DNA from: Planococcus versutus
GTDB taxonomy: Bacteria; Bacillota; Bacilli; Bacillales_A; Planococcaceae
Direction: 5' to 3'
DNA: 64,000 nucleotides
Assembly: GCF_001186155.3 (NCBI RefSeq)
Contig: NZ_CP016540.2
Coordinates: 1,528,001 to 1,592,000, forward strand
The position numbers were made by a program, and so were the translations under genes. Positions 1 through 8,691 of the stretch are shown piece by piece. Position 1 is the stretch's first letter. Each line of letters starts with the position of its first letter. The notes beneath the pieces were generated by a model. The model searched no databases and was not told the origin of the DNA. It saw nothing but the letters and a program-made list of their open reading frames with translations.

Positions 1-971
1 GCAATTTGAAGAGCATAGCCAACAGTAACATTTGTTAATGCAATTGTTGAAGTGCGTGGAACAGCGCCAGGCATATTCGCAACGGCATAATGAACCACAT
101 CGTGTTTTACATAAGTTGGGTTATCATGCGTTGTAATTTTGTCGCTTGTTTCAAAAATACCACCTTGGTCAATTGCGATGTCTACAATGACAGATCCAGG
201 ATTCATTGCTTTGACCATATCTTCTTTTACTAATTTAGGGGCTTTAGATCCTGGGATTAAAACAGCACCAATTACTAAATCAGAATCTTTCACAGATTCG
301 GCAATATTCAACGGATTGGAGATCAACGTTGTTACATCAGTTCCAAAAATATCATCTAGTTGACGAAGGCGTTCTGGGCTTAAATCAATAATTGTTACTT
401 GTGCACCAAGACCAATTGCCATTTTTGCTGCGTTTGTTCCCGCAACACCGCCACCAATAATTGTAACTTTGCCGCGTTGTACGCCAGGTACGCCTGATAA
501 TAATACGCCTTTTCCGCCATAAATTTTTTCAAGAAATTGTGCACCTACTTGAGTGGCCATTCGTCCAGCAACTTCACTCATTGGTGTTAGCAAGGGAAGT
601 GTGCGGTTGATTGAAACGGTTTCATAAGCAAGCGCTGTCACTTTGTTATTAACAAGTGCTTGTGTTAATGCAGGTTCTGCTGCAAGGTGCAAATAAGTAA
701 ATAATAATAAGTCTTCACGGAAGTACTGATATTCTGAAGAAACAGGCTCTTTTACTTTCAAAACCATTTCAGCTGCCCAAGCTTCTGTAGCTGTCTCAAC
801 GATTTTAGCGCCAGTTGCTGTATAGTCAGCGTCTGTAAAGCTAGAACCTAGACCTGCAGTTGTTTCAATTAAAACTTCGTGACCTGCTCTTACAAAAGAA
901 TCGACACCGGCAGGCGTAATTGCTACACGATTTTCGTTATTTTTGATTTCTTTTGGAACTCCAATAATCAT
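1..971 (-). CDS. ald: Alanine dehydrogenase, C-terminus cut by window edge
   Basis: Reversibly deaminates L-alanine to pyruvate with NAD+, feeding alanine into central metabolism. The first ~323 of an expected ~370 residues are present. The N-terminus [17 protein letters not shown] is typical of the family, the pyruvate-binding lysine (about K74 in VKEP) and catalytic histidine (about H95 in YLHLA) are in place, and a GGGVAG Rossmann motif lies near residue 175. The start is fixed by an AAGGAGG site at 980-986, eight bases upstream of the ATG. It lies downstream of and on the same strand as the AdeR-type activator, matching the Bacillus ald/adeR pairing. Confidence 0.96.
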   Translation of the reverse strand, partial: MIIGVPKEIKNNENRVAITPAGVDSFVRAGHEVLIETTAGLGSSFTDADYTATGAKIVETATEAWAAEMVLKVKEPVSSEYQYFREDLLLFTYLHLAAEPALTQALVNNKVTALAYETVSINRTLPLLTPMSEVAGRMATQVGAQFLEKIYGGKGVLLSGVPGVQRGKVTIIGGGVAGTNAAKMAIGLGAQVTIIDLSPERLRQLDDIFGTDVTTLISNPLNIAESVKDSDLVIGAVLIPGSKAPKLVKEDMVKAMNPGSVIVDIAIDQGGIFETSDKITTHDNPTYVKHDVVHYAVANMPGAVPRTSTIALTNVTVGYALQI

Positions 972-1005
972 TATTATTTCCTCCTTAAAGCGAATGGTGT
1001 AGATA

Positions 1006-1078
1006 TCCACAAGTATAGCGTAAAGCCTATTAGACTGCTTTGTACTAAATGCAGAAAATTAACTAAATCCTTTGTGGA
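1006..1078. promoter_or_regulatory. Possible AdeR operator: spaced inverted repeat
   Basis: In the 120 bp between adeR and ald, TCCACAA (1006-1012) and its inverse TTGTGGA (1072-1078) lie 66 bp apart, six helical turns. Inverted half-sites upstream of a PucR-regulated gene suggest activator binding, but this is inferred from position and symmetry only. Confidence 0.25.
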
Positions 1079-1091
1079 AATATACAAAGAG

Positions 1092-2333
1092 TCACTTTTG
1101 AGTTAGTTTACGTACTTTCAAATCCAAGTAAATACTCAGTTTTTCATGGACATTAGTCAACTGAATTCCACCAATTTCTGATATGCGTTTGATGCGATAA
1201 TGCAAAGTATTCGTATGAACATATAATTGTTTTGCTGCCTCGTTCATATTGCTATCATGTTGAATGTAAACTTCGAGTGTTTTTAGTAAATTGGCTTTGT
1301 GTAGCTGATCATAGGATTCGAGTTTTTCAATAGCTGGATGTTCGTTTCGTTTGTCGTGCCATTCGTGTTGGAGAAGATCCAAATAACGAAATGGGCCTAA
1401 ACGATTAAAGTGAAAAACGGATTCAAGTTCTTGAGGGAAAAATTTTTTCATATCGAGTACTTTTCGAGCTTCTTTGTAACTCGCTTGTGCTTTGCTAAAA
1501 TCAGAATAACTTGTGCCAGCACTTCCTTTGACACCTAAAATCGAAAAACGATTAGCAATTTCAGAAGTGAAATATACAATAAATTCTTCGAATGCGTTAT
1601 TATTAATTTGAGAAAAGTGTGGAGAAGCAATTAAAATTAACGCGTTATCCATAACAACGAGAAAATGATTTGTGATTTTCTGGCTAGTTGTAATGAGATA
1701 AGCAATTTGTTCTTCCATTTTCCGTGATATGTCTTGCTCAAATTGAAAAACGAGAACAGTGAAACAATCTGGTATTTTCAATTTCAACTCGTGAAATTTC
1801 CCATGAATTTCATCTCGGTTTTGATAGTCTCCAGTCAATAACTGCCATAGAAAGTCTTGATAATCCTCTTCTTTTCGCTTTCGGTTTTGATAGAGTTTTG
1901 CCATCAACGGTGCCGCAGCAGAAGCTGCGTCTTTCAACATCTCTAATTGTTTATCGTTCAATTTTTTAGGTCCTTCAACAATCCAAATATATCCTAATAT
2001 TTCAGTGTTTTTCCGAATAGCAATAGCCACACGATCGCGTAGTCCAATATCTTCAATATGTGGAATACGCACTGCGTGTTCTGCTTTCATCAATTTTGGA
2101 ATAATGTCTTCTTTCCATAAACGATTGATGACGTTTTCAGGAACACGTTGTGAAACAATGGTACCGATTCGTGCAAGATCTGCATCTACTCCATGAGAAC
2201 TATAGGCATGCAAGCGATGATTAGTATCTTCAATGGTCGTAGGACAATGCAAACACTCTTGAATACTATCCACTAACTCTTTCAAATCAAAAAATGGTTT
2301 TTTAAATAGATTTTCAAGTGACAGTTCTTCCAT
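1092..2333 (-). CDS. adeR: PucR-family activator, AdeR-like
   Basis: A 413-residue transcriptional regulator of the PucR/CdaR type. It has a long N-terminal sensory part with a GAF-like middle region (about residues 100-160), then a GGDEF-related central region and a C-terminal helix-turn-helix of the HTH_30 type around residues 345-390 (NMNEAAKQLYVHTNTLHYRI). In Bacillus subtilis the equivalent protein AdeR activates ald in response to alanine. Its position directly upstream of ald on the same strand, with 120 bp between them, supports the same job here. Confidence 0.85.
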   Translation of the reverse strand: MEELSLENLFKKPFFDLKELVDSIQECLHCPTTIEDTNHRLHAYSSHGVDADLARIGTIVSQRVPENVINRLWKEDIIPKLMKAEHAVRIPHIEDIGLRDRVAIAIRKNTEILGYIWIVEGPKKLNDKQLEMLKDAASAAAPLMAKLYQNRKRKEEDYQDFLWQLLTGDYQNRDEIHGKFHELKLKIPDCFTVLVFQFEQDISRKMEEQIAYLITTSQKITNHFLVVMDNALILIASPHFSQINNNAFEEFIVYFTSEIANRFSILGVKGSAGTSYSDFSKAQASYKEARKVLDMKKFFPQELESVFHFNRLGPFRYLDLLQHEWHDKRNEHPAIEKLESYDQLHKANLLKTLEVYIQHDSNMNEAAKQLYVHTNTLHYRIKRISEIGGIQLTNVHEKLSIYLDLKVRKLTQK

Positions 2334-2543
2334 AGAGCAACTCCTTAAGCAATTCGATTTATCTTAATATGATTTAGTAGGTTTATCATTAAGTATAACG
2401 AAAGTTGGGAACTTACTCTAGAAAAGTCAACTGTGAAATTGTTTTAAAAGCGTGGTAAATATGGATTTCAGTCCAATACAGATAAACTAAGAGCTTAACA
2501 AAAATACCTGTAACAACAGTTAGTAAAAGGAGAGGATAAATTT

Positions 2544-3035
2544 ATGAATAAGCAACAAAAGATAGCATTGCCTCGTTCCGTATGGGAGCGTTTTTTTGAT
2601 AAAATATCTCTTATTCTTTTCTTAAGCGCCGTATTGTATGTAATAACAAAGTTCGGATCAACACCAGCCCAAGTCCCAGTACATTATGATGGGACCGGAA
2701 AAGTCGACAGCTGGGGAAGTAAAAGTGAACTCTTCATTTTGCCACTAGTGGGAGTCTTCTTATGGATAGGGATGACAATACTTGAAAAATATCCTCATAC
2801 CTATAATTATTTAAATTTAAAAGAAGATAACAGGGAAACGCAATACAAAAACGGACGATTAATGGTCAATGTTTTGAAAAATGAAATTGTGATCTTGTTT
2901 AGTTTTATTATCGTCCAAGATATTCGCATTGCCATCGGAACGGCTGAAGGATTAGGGATTTTCTTTGTGCCAATATATCTTGTTATTATTTTCTCTACGG
3001 TGTTGTTTTTTATAATTCGAATGCTTCGTAATTAA
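2544..3035 (+). CDS. DUF1648 membrane protein
   Basis: A 163-residue integral membrane protein. The segment around residues 42-70 (PVHYDGTGKVDSWGSKSE followed by a membrane helix) is the DUF1648 signature found in SdpI-like and YhdP-like Firmicute membrane proteins. Four hydrophobic segments are visible, at about residues 20-38, 60-78, 108-126 and 138-158. An AAGGAGAGG site lies about ten bases before the ATG. No partner gene adjoins it. SdpI-type immunity is one possibility, but the protein is shorter than SdpI and the function is unknown. Confidence 0.75.
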   Translation: MNKQQKIALPRSVWERFFDKISLILFLSAVLYVITKFGSTPAQVPVHYDGTGKVDSWGSKSELFILPLVGVFLWIGMTILEKYPHTYNYLNLKEDNRETQYKNGRLMVNVLKNEIVILFSFIIVQDIRIAIGTAEGLGIFFVPIYLVIIFSTVLFFIIRMLRN

Positions 3036-3126
3036 ACTAAACTTTGAAAGAAATTCGATTTGGTAATAGTTTGTTCACATTTGCTTTGTATACTAAATGT
3101 ATAAAAGTCGTTGGAGGATGATGAAG

Positions 3127-3240
3127 ATGAGTAGAAACTTATGTTGTGCAATCCGAAAAATCCGAACAGCTAGTGAAATCGTTGAAAGTTTAAAGAAAAA
3201 AGGAATCGATGCAGAGCTGTGTAAAAAAATAGCAATTTAA
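3127..3240 (+). CDS. Small hypothetical protein with paired cysteines, 37 aa
   Basis: A 37-codon ORF beginning MSRNLCCAIRKIRT and ending with a lysine-rich helix. Three in-frame ATGs occur (3118, 3121, 3127). The TGGAGG site at 3112-3117 best fits the third, nine bases downstream. A perfect 22-bp intrinsic terminator begins just after the stop, so the gene looks like a self-contained short transcription unit. It has a vicinal Cys-Cys (residues 6-7) and one further Cys near the end. I do not recognise the family. Confidence 0.5.
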   Translation: MSRNLCCAIRKIRTASEIVESLKKKGIDAELCKKIAI

Positions 3241-3244
3241 TACT

Positions 3245-3293
3245 AACTACTAAACCCCCGTTAGTTAAATTAACTAACGGGGGTTTAGTAGTT
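3245..3293. terminator. Strong intrinsic terminator, 22-bp perfect stem
   Basis: Arms 3245-3266 and 3272-3293 are exact reverse complements with a 5-base loop, a GC-rich core of five C/G pairs, and A/T-rich flanks. It serves the small gene ending at 3240 and probably the opposing gene ending at 3297. Confidence 0.85.
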
Positions 3294-3296
3294 TAA

Positions 3297-3494
3297 TTAA
3301 TAGCTTAATGCTTTTTCATACATCCATCTTTTTAAGTTACCGATCGAGTGAAAAGAGATGGCTTCTCCAGTTTCTCTATGTTCTGCTTTAACGATGACGT
3401 CAAATTCATTGGGAGTAAACAACCAGCCGTCCTCCACTAATGCACGCGCCATTTTTATAATCATACTCGAGCCTCTAATCGATTCTAGATTCAT
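3297..3494 (-). CDS. Hypothetical protein, 65 aa
   Basis: A 65-residue soluble protein (MNLESIRGSSMIIKMARALVE...), not recognised. The reading frame extends upstream to an ATG at 3503, but the AAAGGAG site at 3504-3510 touches that codon. The ATG at 3494 lies about ten bases from the site and is the better start. Compact alpha/beta composition, no cysteines and no membrane segment. Confidence 0.6.
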   Translation of the reverse strand: MNLESIRGSSMIIKMARALVEDGWLFTPNEFDVIVKAEHRETGEAISFHSIGNLKRWMYEKALSY

Positions 3495-3639
3495 ATTGAC
3501 CATCTCCTTTGTCAGTAGTTACATTCTATTGTATGTTATTTACCGGAATATTTGAATTATTTTCTTGTTTTATGATAGCATTCTTCATTTCAATTCTATT
3601 CCCAGTCTTTGAAAAATCCAAACAATTTGTTTTTACTAG

Positions 3640-3673
3640 TTAAAAAAGAGCTGTCACAGAATGTGACAGCTCT
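3640..3673 (-). terminator. Intrinsic terminator after TetR gene
   Basis: A 12-bp perfect stem (3647-3658 with 3662-3673, loop GAA). Read on the minus strand it is followed by a T-run, as expected nine bases beyond the TetR stop. Confidence 0.8.
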
Positions 3674-3681
3674 AAAACGAA

Positions 3682-4374
3682 TCATCGACTATTTTTGCGA
3701 GCGGAAATTTTCTTGTTTTTGCTAAGTTGTTCGACGATGACTCTAACAGCTTTGTCGATATACGGATCTTTTCCGGGATCGATTGAAGGTTTGGTAAAAC
3801 AACGATATTTCATAATTTCATAATAATCGTACATACTGTTTTCCAATAAGATGCCTTTATCGACTAAAAAAGTAGAGTTAAGAATGCTTTCTAATGCAGC
3901 TTCGTCTTGTTCAATAATGAGCAATGAATTTAATGAAGTGAAATCTCCATCACTCATGCCATTTTCGTAAAACGCATGAAGTGTAGCCATTCGCTTTTTT
4001 GTTAAGTTGAGAATTTGTTCATAGAGTTCTGGACAAGTGCATTTTAGTTGACTTAAATAAATTTCAGAAGAATACACAGCACAAAAAACCGTTTGTTCAA
4101 AAACAGCAGGTAGTCGTTGTTTATATGAATAACGAGGATTACTAATAAATTCATTGGTTCTTGTTATATATTCAATATAAATTTCTGTAAGTTCAAGAAT
4201 GATGTCTTCTTTAGATGCGAAAAAATTATACAAAGATGCTCGGCTAATGCCCATTAAATAAGCTAAGTCTTGAATAGTTAACGTAAGAAATCCTTCGATA
4301 CGAATTGTATCAATAATTTTTACAGTATAAGAGCGTCGCATAATCCGTCGTTCCCCAGGTGAGATTTTTCGCAT
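3682..4374 (-). CDS. TetR-family transcriptional repressor
   Basis: A 230-residue regulator. The N-terminal helix-turn-helix spans about residues 29-60 (LTIQDLAYLMGISRASLYNFF), the classic TetR pattern ending in a tyrosine plus FxSKEDI. The rest is a helical ligand domain. It is transcribed divergently from the SDR-aldehyde dehydrogenase pair, with 177 bp between starts, so it probably represses that pair and is released by an aldehyde, alcohol or related lipophilic compound. The ligand cannot be read from sequence. Confidence 0.85.
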   Translation of the reverse strand: MRKISPGERRIMRRSYTVKIIDTIRIEGFLTLTIQDLAYLMGISRASLYNFFASKEDIILELTEIYIEYITRTNEFISNPRYSYKQRLPAVFEQTVFCAVYSSEIYLSQLKCTCPELYEQILNLTKKRMATLHAFYENGMSDGDFTSLNSLLIIEQDEAALESILNSTFLVDKGILLENSMYDYYEIMKYRCFTKPSIDPGKDPYIDKAVRVIVEQLSKNKKISARKNSR

Positions 4375-4551
4375 TTAAAACACCTCCATCTTTGTGAAAA
4401 TTATAACACAAGAAATTGCATAGTTATGACTATTTTTTTGCATGTTTAACATAAGATATTTTGTGGGTAAACAAAGTAGATGTGATATGCACAATAGGCA
4501 ATGATTTTTTAGGGGAAAACAATCCATAAATAGAAAGGAAGTTTTTTTAAC

Positions 4552-5283
4552 ATGACAAAAACAGCAGTAGTTACTGGAGCTAGCAGTGGAATTGGTCAAG
4601 CAACAGCAAAAGAGTTAGCAGCAAAAGGTTATCATGTCGTTCTTGCAGCCAGACGCGAAAAACGTTTAATGGAATTGCAGAAAGAAATTGAAACTGCTGG
4701 AGGCACAGCAGAATATAAAGTAACCGATGTGACATCAGCAGATGAAATGGATTCATTAATCCAGGCTAGCTTGAAAAAAAATGGAACAATTGATGTACTG
4801 GTAAATAATGCAGGTCTTATGCCACTATCGTTTATGAATAAATTGAAAATAGATGAATGGGACCGTATGGTTGATGTCAACGTTAAAGGCGTTCTTTACG
4901 GAATAGCAGCTGTTCTTCCAGTTATGGAAAAGCAAAAATCTGGTCACATTTTAACTATTTCTTCAGTCGCAGGACACAGCGTAACTAAAGGAAGTGCAGT
5001 TTATAGTGGCACCAAGTTTGCAGTGCGCGCAATTTCAGAAGGATTGCGTCAAGAAATCGATCCCTCACATGAAATTCGCGTGACAATCGTGTCACCAGGT
5101 GCAGTAGAAACTGAGTTAACAACTACTATTACAGATGATGATATTTTAACAGCTTTTAAAGAAGGTCCACAAATGGAAATGCTCAAAGCGCAAGACATTG
5201 CAAACGCTATTGCATATGCCGTGGAGCAACCTGCTTATGTGGATGTTAATGAAATTCTAATACGTCCAAGACAACAACCGTAA
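4552..5283 (+). CDS. Short-chain dehydrogenase/reductase
   Basis: A 243-residue classical SDR oxidoreductase. It shows the TGASSGIG cofactor motif at residues 8-15, NNAG at 85-88, a catalytic serine near 138, and Tyr151-x3-Lys155 (YSGTK). Basic residues after the second strand (AARREKR) favour NADP(H). The start has a GAAAGGAAG site. The aldehyde dehydrogenase follows after 26 bp, so the two probably form an operon under the divergent TetR protein, perhaps oxidising an alcohol and then an aldehyde. The substrate is unknown. Confidence 0.9.
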   Translation: MTKTAVVTGASSGIGQATAKELAAKGYHVVLAARREKRLMELQKEIETAGGTAEYKVTDVTSADEMDSLIQASLKKNGTIDVLVNNAGLMPLSFMNKLKIDEWDRMVDVNVKGVLYGIAAVLPVMEKQKSGHILTISSVAGHSVTKGSAVYSGTKFAVRAISEGLRQEIDPSHEIRVTIVSPGAVETELTTTITDDDILTAFKEGPQMEMLKAQDIANAIAYAVEQPAYVDVNEILIRPRQQP

Positions 5284-5309
5284 ACAAAAACGAATGGAGA
5301 CGATATTGT

Positions 5310-6782
5310 ATGAAAACCGATTTTTCAAAAATTTATATAAATGGTGAATGGATCCAAGGATCGAGCGACAACCAAATGAAAAATACCAATCCATTTACTG
5401 GGAAAGAAATTGTCACAACACAAGCAGCAGATAAAAGCGATTTAGATGCAGCTTACAAAGCGGCCGCCGAGGCACAAGTAGCTTGGTCAAAAGAACTGCC
5501 ACAAACAAAACGTGCTGTAATCGAAAAAGCAATGGAAGTTATGTTAGAAAATAAAGAAATGATTATCGACTTACTTATTGAAGAAGCTGGCAGCACAGTT
5601 ATTAAAGCGACTGTTGAATTTGGCGCATCAATTAATATCTTAAAAGAAGCGGCAACTTTCCCTTACCGTATGGAAGGGAAAATTTTACCGTCACAACAAG
5701 CCGGCAAAGAAAATCGTGTATACCGCAATTCCTTAGGCGTCATTGGCATCATTAGTCCGTGGAACTTCCCGCTACATTTAGCCATTCGTTCGATAGCACC
5801 TGCATTAGCTACAGGTAACGCAGTCGTCATTAAACCTGCAACAGATACACCTATTACAGGAGGATTGTTATTCGCAAGTATCTTCGAAGCAGCAGGACTG
5901 CCAAAAGGCTTATTAAACGTTATTGTTGGCCGTGGATCTGAAATTGGAGACGAAATTGTTACTCATCCAACACCTCGGTTAATTTCTTTTACAGGATCAA
6001 CACCTGTCGGAAAGCACATTGGTGAACTAGCAGGTGGTGCATTGAAGAAAACAGCATTAGAACTTGGTGGAAACAACAACTTTATCGTGTTGAACGATGC
6101 CAATATCGACCAAGCAGTAGATTCTTCGTTATTTGGTAAATTTTATCACCAAGGTCAAATTTGTATGTCCATTAATCGAATTTTTGTTCATAAAGACATC
6201 TACGATGAATTCGCTGAACAATTTATTGAACGTGCTAAAAAATTGAAATTTGGAGATCCAACAGATAAAGATACACAAGTTGGACCGCTGATTAACCGCG
6301 ATCAAGTAGATCGTATCCTTACAGACGTTAAAGCAAGTGTCGAACAAGGTGCGAAAATTCGTCTTGGCGGAAAAGCCGATGGCAACGTTCTTGAACCAAC
6401 AGTATTGACAAATGTGACAAATGAAATGCCACTCGCAAAAAATGAGATTTTCGGACCTGTGGCAATTTTGATTCCTTTTGAAAGTGATGAAGAAGTAGTG
6501 AAAATGGCAAACTTTTATCCGTTTGGATTGAGTGGGGCTGTTCACTCTTCAAACATTGAGCGTGGTACGAACATTGCGCATCAAATTCATACAGGAATGA
6601 TTCATGTGAATGATCAATCGGTTAACGACGAAGCACACATGCCATTCGGTGGCGAAAAAGATTCGGGTCTTGGACGCTTTAACGGTCAATGGGTATTAGA
6701 AGAGTTTACAACGTTAAAATGGTTGTCCGTTCAACATGAACGTCGTGAATATGGACCATTCGTAAACAATACAAAAAAATAA
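5310..6782 (+). CDS. NAD(P)+-dependent aldehyde dehydrogenase
   Basis: A 490-residue aldehyde dehydrogenase superfamily enzyme, close in pattern to aromatic aldehyde dehydrogenases such as Bacillus YfmT. Catalytic Cys285 (GQICMS), general-base Glu251 (ELGG) and Asn152 (PWN) are present, along with the C-terminal MPFGGEKDSGLGR motif. The usual Lys of ELGGK is Asn here (ELGGNN). Full length for the family. It is the second gene of the SDR-ALDH unit, followed by a terminator, and probably oxidises the aldehyde made by or related to the upstream SDR. Confidence 0.92.
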   Translation: MKTDFSKIYINGEWIQGSSDNQMKNTNPFTGKEIVTTQAADKSDLDAAYKAAAEAQVAWSKELPQTKRAVIEKAMEVMLENKEMIIDLLIEEAGSTVIKATVEFGASINILKEAATFPYRMEGKILPSQQAGKENRVYRNSLGVIGIISPWNFPLHLAIRSIAPALATGNAVVIKPATDTPITGGLLFASIFEAAGLPKGLLNVIVGRGSEIGDEIVTHPTPRLISFTGSTPVGKHIGELAGGALKKTALELGGNNNFIVLNDANIDQAVDSSLFGKFYHQGQICMSINRIFVHKDIYDEFAEQFIERAKKLKFGDPTDKDTQVGPLINRDQVDRILTDVKASVEQGAKIRLGGKADGNVLEPTVLTNVTNEMPLAKNEIFGPVAILIPFESDEEVVKMANFYPFGLSGAVHSSNIERGTNIAHQIHTGMIHVNDQSVNDEAHMPFGGEKDSGLGRFNGQWVLEEFTTLKWLSVQHERREYGPFVNNTKK

Positions 6783-6796
6783 TAACGTTAAATTCG

Positions 6797-6824
6797 GCAT
6801 CCTCGCTTTGAGGGTGCTTTTTTT
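6797..6824 (+). terminator. Intrinsic terminator after aldehyde dehydrogenase
   Basis: Stem GCATCCTC (6797-6804) with GAGGGTGC (6810-6817), including one G-T pair, followed by seven Ts. Confidence 0.8.
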
Positions 6825-6914
6825 AAAAGACGAATAATTTTATACAATTGCAAATGTTCTCAACGACATGCAAAATTAAAAAAGTAGATGAATAAGAGAC
6901 AGGAGTTGTAAGCA

Positions 6915-7546
6915 ATGGCTAAATGGTTTCCTTACCTATATGTTTGCAATGAAGCCACTAGAAAAGTTGCGTTTTGAAAAAATTCGTTCAAACCTTGTTG
7001 AAAAAGCAAGCGGGCATGTATTGAAATCGGTTTTGGCACTGGCGCAAACTTTCGCTATTACACGAATGTTAAACAAGTAGATGCTATTGAACCAATCTCG
7101 AAATGAGCAAACAAGCGACGAACAGATTAATCAAGCGCGAGCTGCTATTTGTATATACCAAGCAAAAGCAGAAAGCTGCCTTTTGAAGAAAATCGGTTTG
7201 ATTCGGTTGTTGCGACGTTGGTTTTTTGTACGATTCCTAACCAGAACGGGCACTTCAAGAAATAATTAGAACAAGTAAACCAGGCGCAAGAATATTGTTA
7301 TTCGAACACGTGAAAATGGATCGAAATTTGATGGCGAAAACGCAACAAGCACTAACTCCAATGTGGAAAAAAGTATGTGATGGTTGTCATTTGGATCGTG
7401 ATACACTCATGTTAGTAGAACAATCAGGATTAGAAGTGCAAAACATAACATCATACTACGGAGGGCTTTTTTTAACAATTGAATGTCAAAACCCACTTGT
7501 TTTCAGCGGCTTACAAATAATTGGTTTATGCATAGAAAAAGAGTAA
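6915..7546 (+). pseudogene. Class I SAM methyltransferase, frameshifted
   Basis: Joined across frames, the product reads as a ~210-residue UbiE/YdaC-like methyltransferase. It has a MAKWFPY start with an AGGAG site at 6901, LEIGFGTGANF as the SAM-binding loop, VDAIEP after strand 2, and a C-terminal ILLFEHV...FLTIECQNP part. The frame breaks at least four times, at about 6940, 7025, 7104 and in 7190-7295, each explained by loss of one or two bases. No intact start-to-stop reading frame remains. All key motifs survive, so the damage is recent or is sequence error. Confidence 0.75.
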
Positions 7547-7582
7547 ACTATTAAAAATGAACTATTTTTTAGGAGTGAAAGA

Positions 7583-7735
7583 ATGAATGGTATAATGGTA
7601 TTTTTTATTGTCATCATTACAATAGGACTTTTATTAGTGGCTTATGGCATTAAAAATAAAGCATTAGCAGCACTTCTTTTCGGTGGTGGGGCATTACTAG
7701 CACCTTTACTTTACCTTACAGAATTGAGGTTTTGA
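7583..7735 (+). CDS. Small membrane protein, 50 aa, first of a coupled pair
   Basis: A 50-residue hydrophobic protein starting MNGIMVFFIVIITIGLL, with two short membrane helices (about 3-20 and 27-44). An AGGAG site sits seven bases before the ATG. Its TGA overlaps the ATG of the next small ORF (sequence TTTGATG), an arrangement typical of translational coupling. I do not recognise it. Toxin-like, holin-like or cell-envelope stress peptides are possible, and nothing in the sequence decides among them. Confidence 0.5.
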   Translation: MNGIMVFFIVIITIGLLLVAYGIKNKALAALLFGGGALLAPLLYLTELRF

Positions 7736-7812
7736 TGCCGATGATACCCGCAGTGGTTATGTTAATTCTTTATTTCGTAGAGAAAAAATCAATACTACCT
7801 AAAAATAAATAA
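7735..7812 (+). CDS. Small coupled peptide, 25 aa
   Basis: Starts inside the stop of the previous ORF and encodes a 25-residue peptide with one hydrophobic stretch and a basic tail (MPMIPAVVMLILYFVEKK...). It has no separate ribosome site, so expression would rely on re-initiation. A terminator follows about 60 bases later. It could be a by-product of the upstream gene. Confidence 0.35.
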   Translation: MPMIPAVVMLILYFVEKKSILPKNK

Positions 7813-7871
7813 TTTATTGTACCTTTAGAAGAAAATACGTTGATCCATTAAAAAAGGTTTTATCGCTGTTT

Positions 7872-7900
7872 CACTTCTGAATTTCTAGAAGTGGTTTTTT
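7872..7900 (+). terminator. Intrinsic terminator
   Basis: Stem CACTTCT (7872-7878) with AGAAGTG (7887-7893), followed by a run of seven or more Ts. It ends the small membrane-protein unit. Confidence 0.75.
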
Positions 7901-8128
7901 TATGAGAAATAGTTTGTAAACACATAAAAGACACAAATCGCAATCCATCATGTAAAAAGTGAACTAATTACCGGTTACTTACGTAGTATAGGTAAGAGAA
8001 ATAAATGGAAAGCTGTTTATTATTTCTTGAAATAAGATTTTAAGAAACAGAATAAAAAGAAAAGTTTTTCCTGTAGCGGGAAGTATAGTAAGCTAGTAAT
8101 ATGAAATACGTGAAAAAGGAGATACAGA

Positions 8129-8691
8129 ATGGAGAATAGTACCGATACAAGCTTATATTTGCGAGTTAGTAAACAGACAAAGACGCACTCGAACAATTAT
8201 ACGACCGCTACGAAAAAATCCTTTTTTCTTTTTTATATAAGATGGTTGAAGATCGTGGGTTAGCAGAAGAAGCCTTGCAAGAAGTCTTCATCAAAATCTG
8301 GCGTGGCAAAGGGATTTATGACGAAAGTAAGGGAAATTTACTTCTTGGTTATTCCGAATGGCACAGAATACAGCAATTGACTTAATACGTAAACGAAAAA
8401 ACCAACGGTTCCAATTGAAGAAGCAGCACAAATGGTCAGTAATGATACCCAGTTGAAGAACAAATGGTTTGGCAAGAAAAGAAAACACAAATAGAAATGG
8501 CCGTACAACATTTATCGGCAGAGCAGCAAAAAATGGTTGATTTATTTTATTTTAAAGGACATACACATGAAGTCATCGCAGAAATGTGTGATATTCCACT
8601 AGGAACTGTAAAGAGTCGGATTCGACTAGCTTTAAAAAAATTAAAAACATCACTGCACGAGATGCAGGAAAGGGGGGCTTACGATGACTAA
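8129..8691 (+). pseudogene. ECF sigma factor, frameshifted
   Basis: A sigma-70 family ECF factor. Region 2 is recognisable (LYDRYEKILFSFLYKMVED, then EEALQEVFIKIWR and FRMAQNTAIDLIRKRK). Region 4 is intact from 8464 (LSAEQQKMVDLFYFKGHTHEVIAEMCDIPLGTVKSRI). Four single-base losses, near 8175, 8330, 8405 and 8450, break the frame. The length plus four is exactly 189 codons, and start and end frames differ by the matching amount. The start has an AAAAAGGAG site. It overlaps the start of the anti-sigma gene by 8 bp, the usual sigma/anti-sigma layout, resembling SigK-RskA pairs. Confidence 0.75.

Noticed and set aside
4375..4551. TetR operator TAGTTATGACTA
   Set aside because: Only the outer four bases on each side are symmetric; too weak to call.
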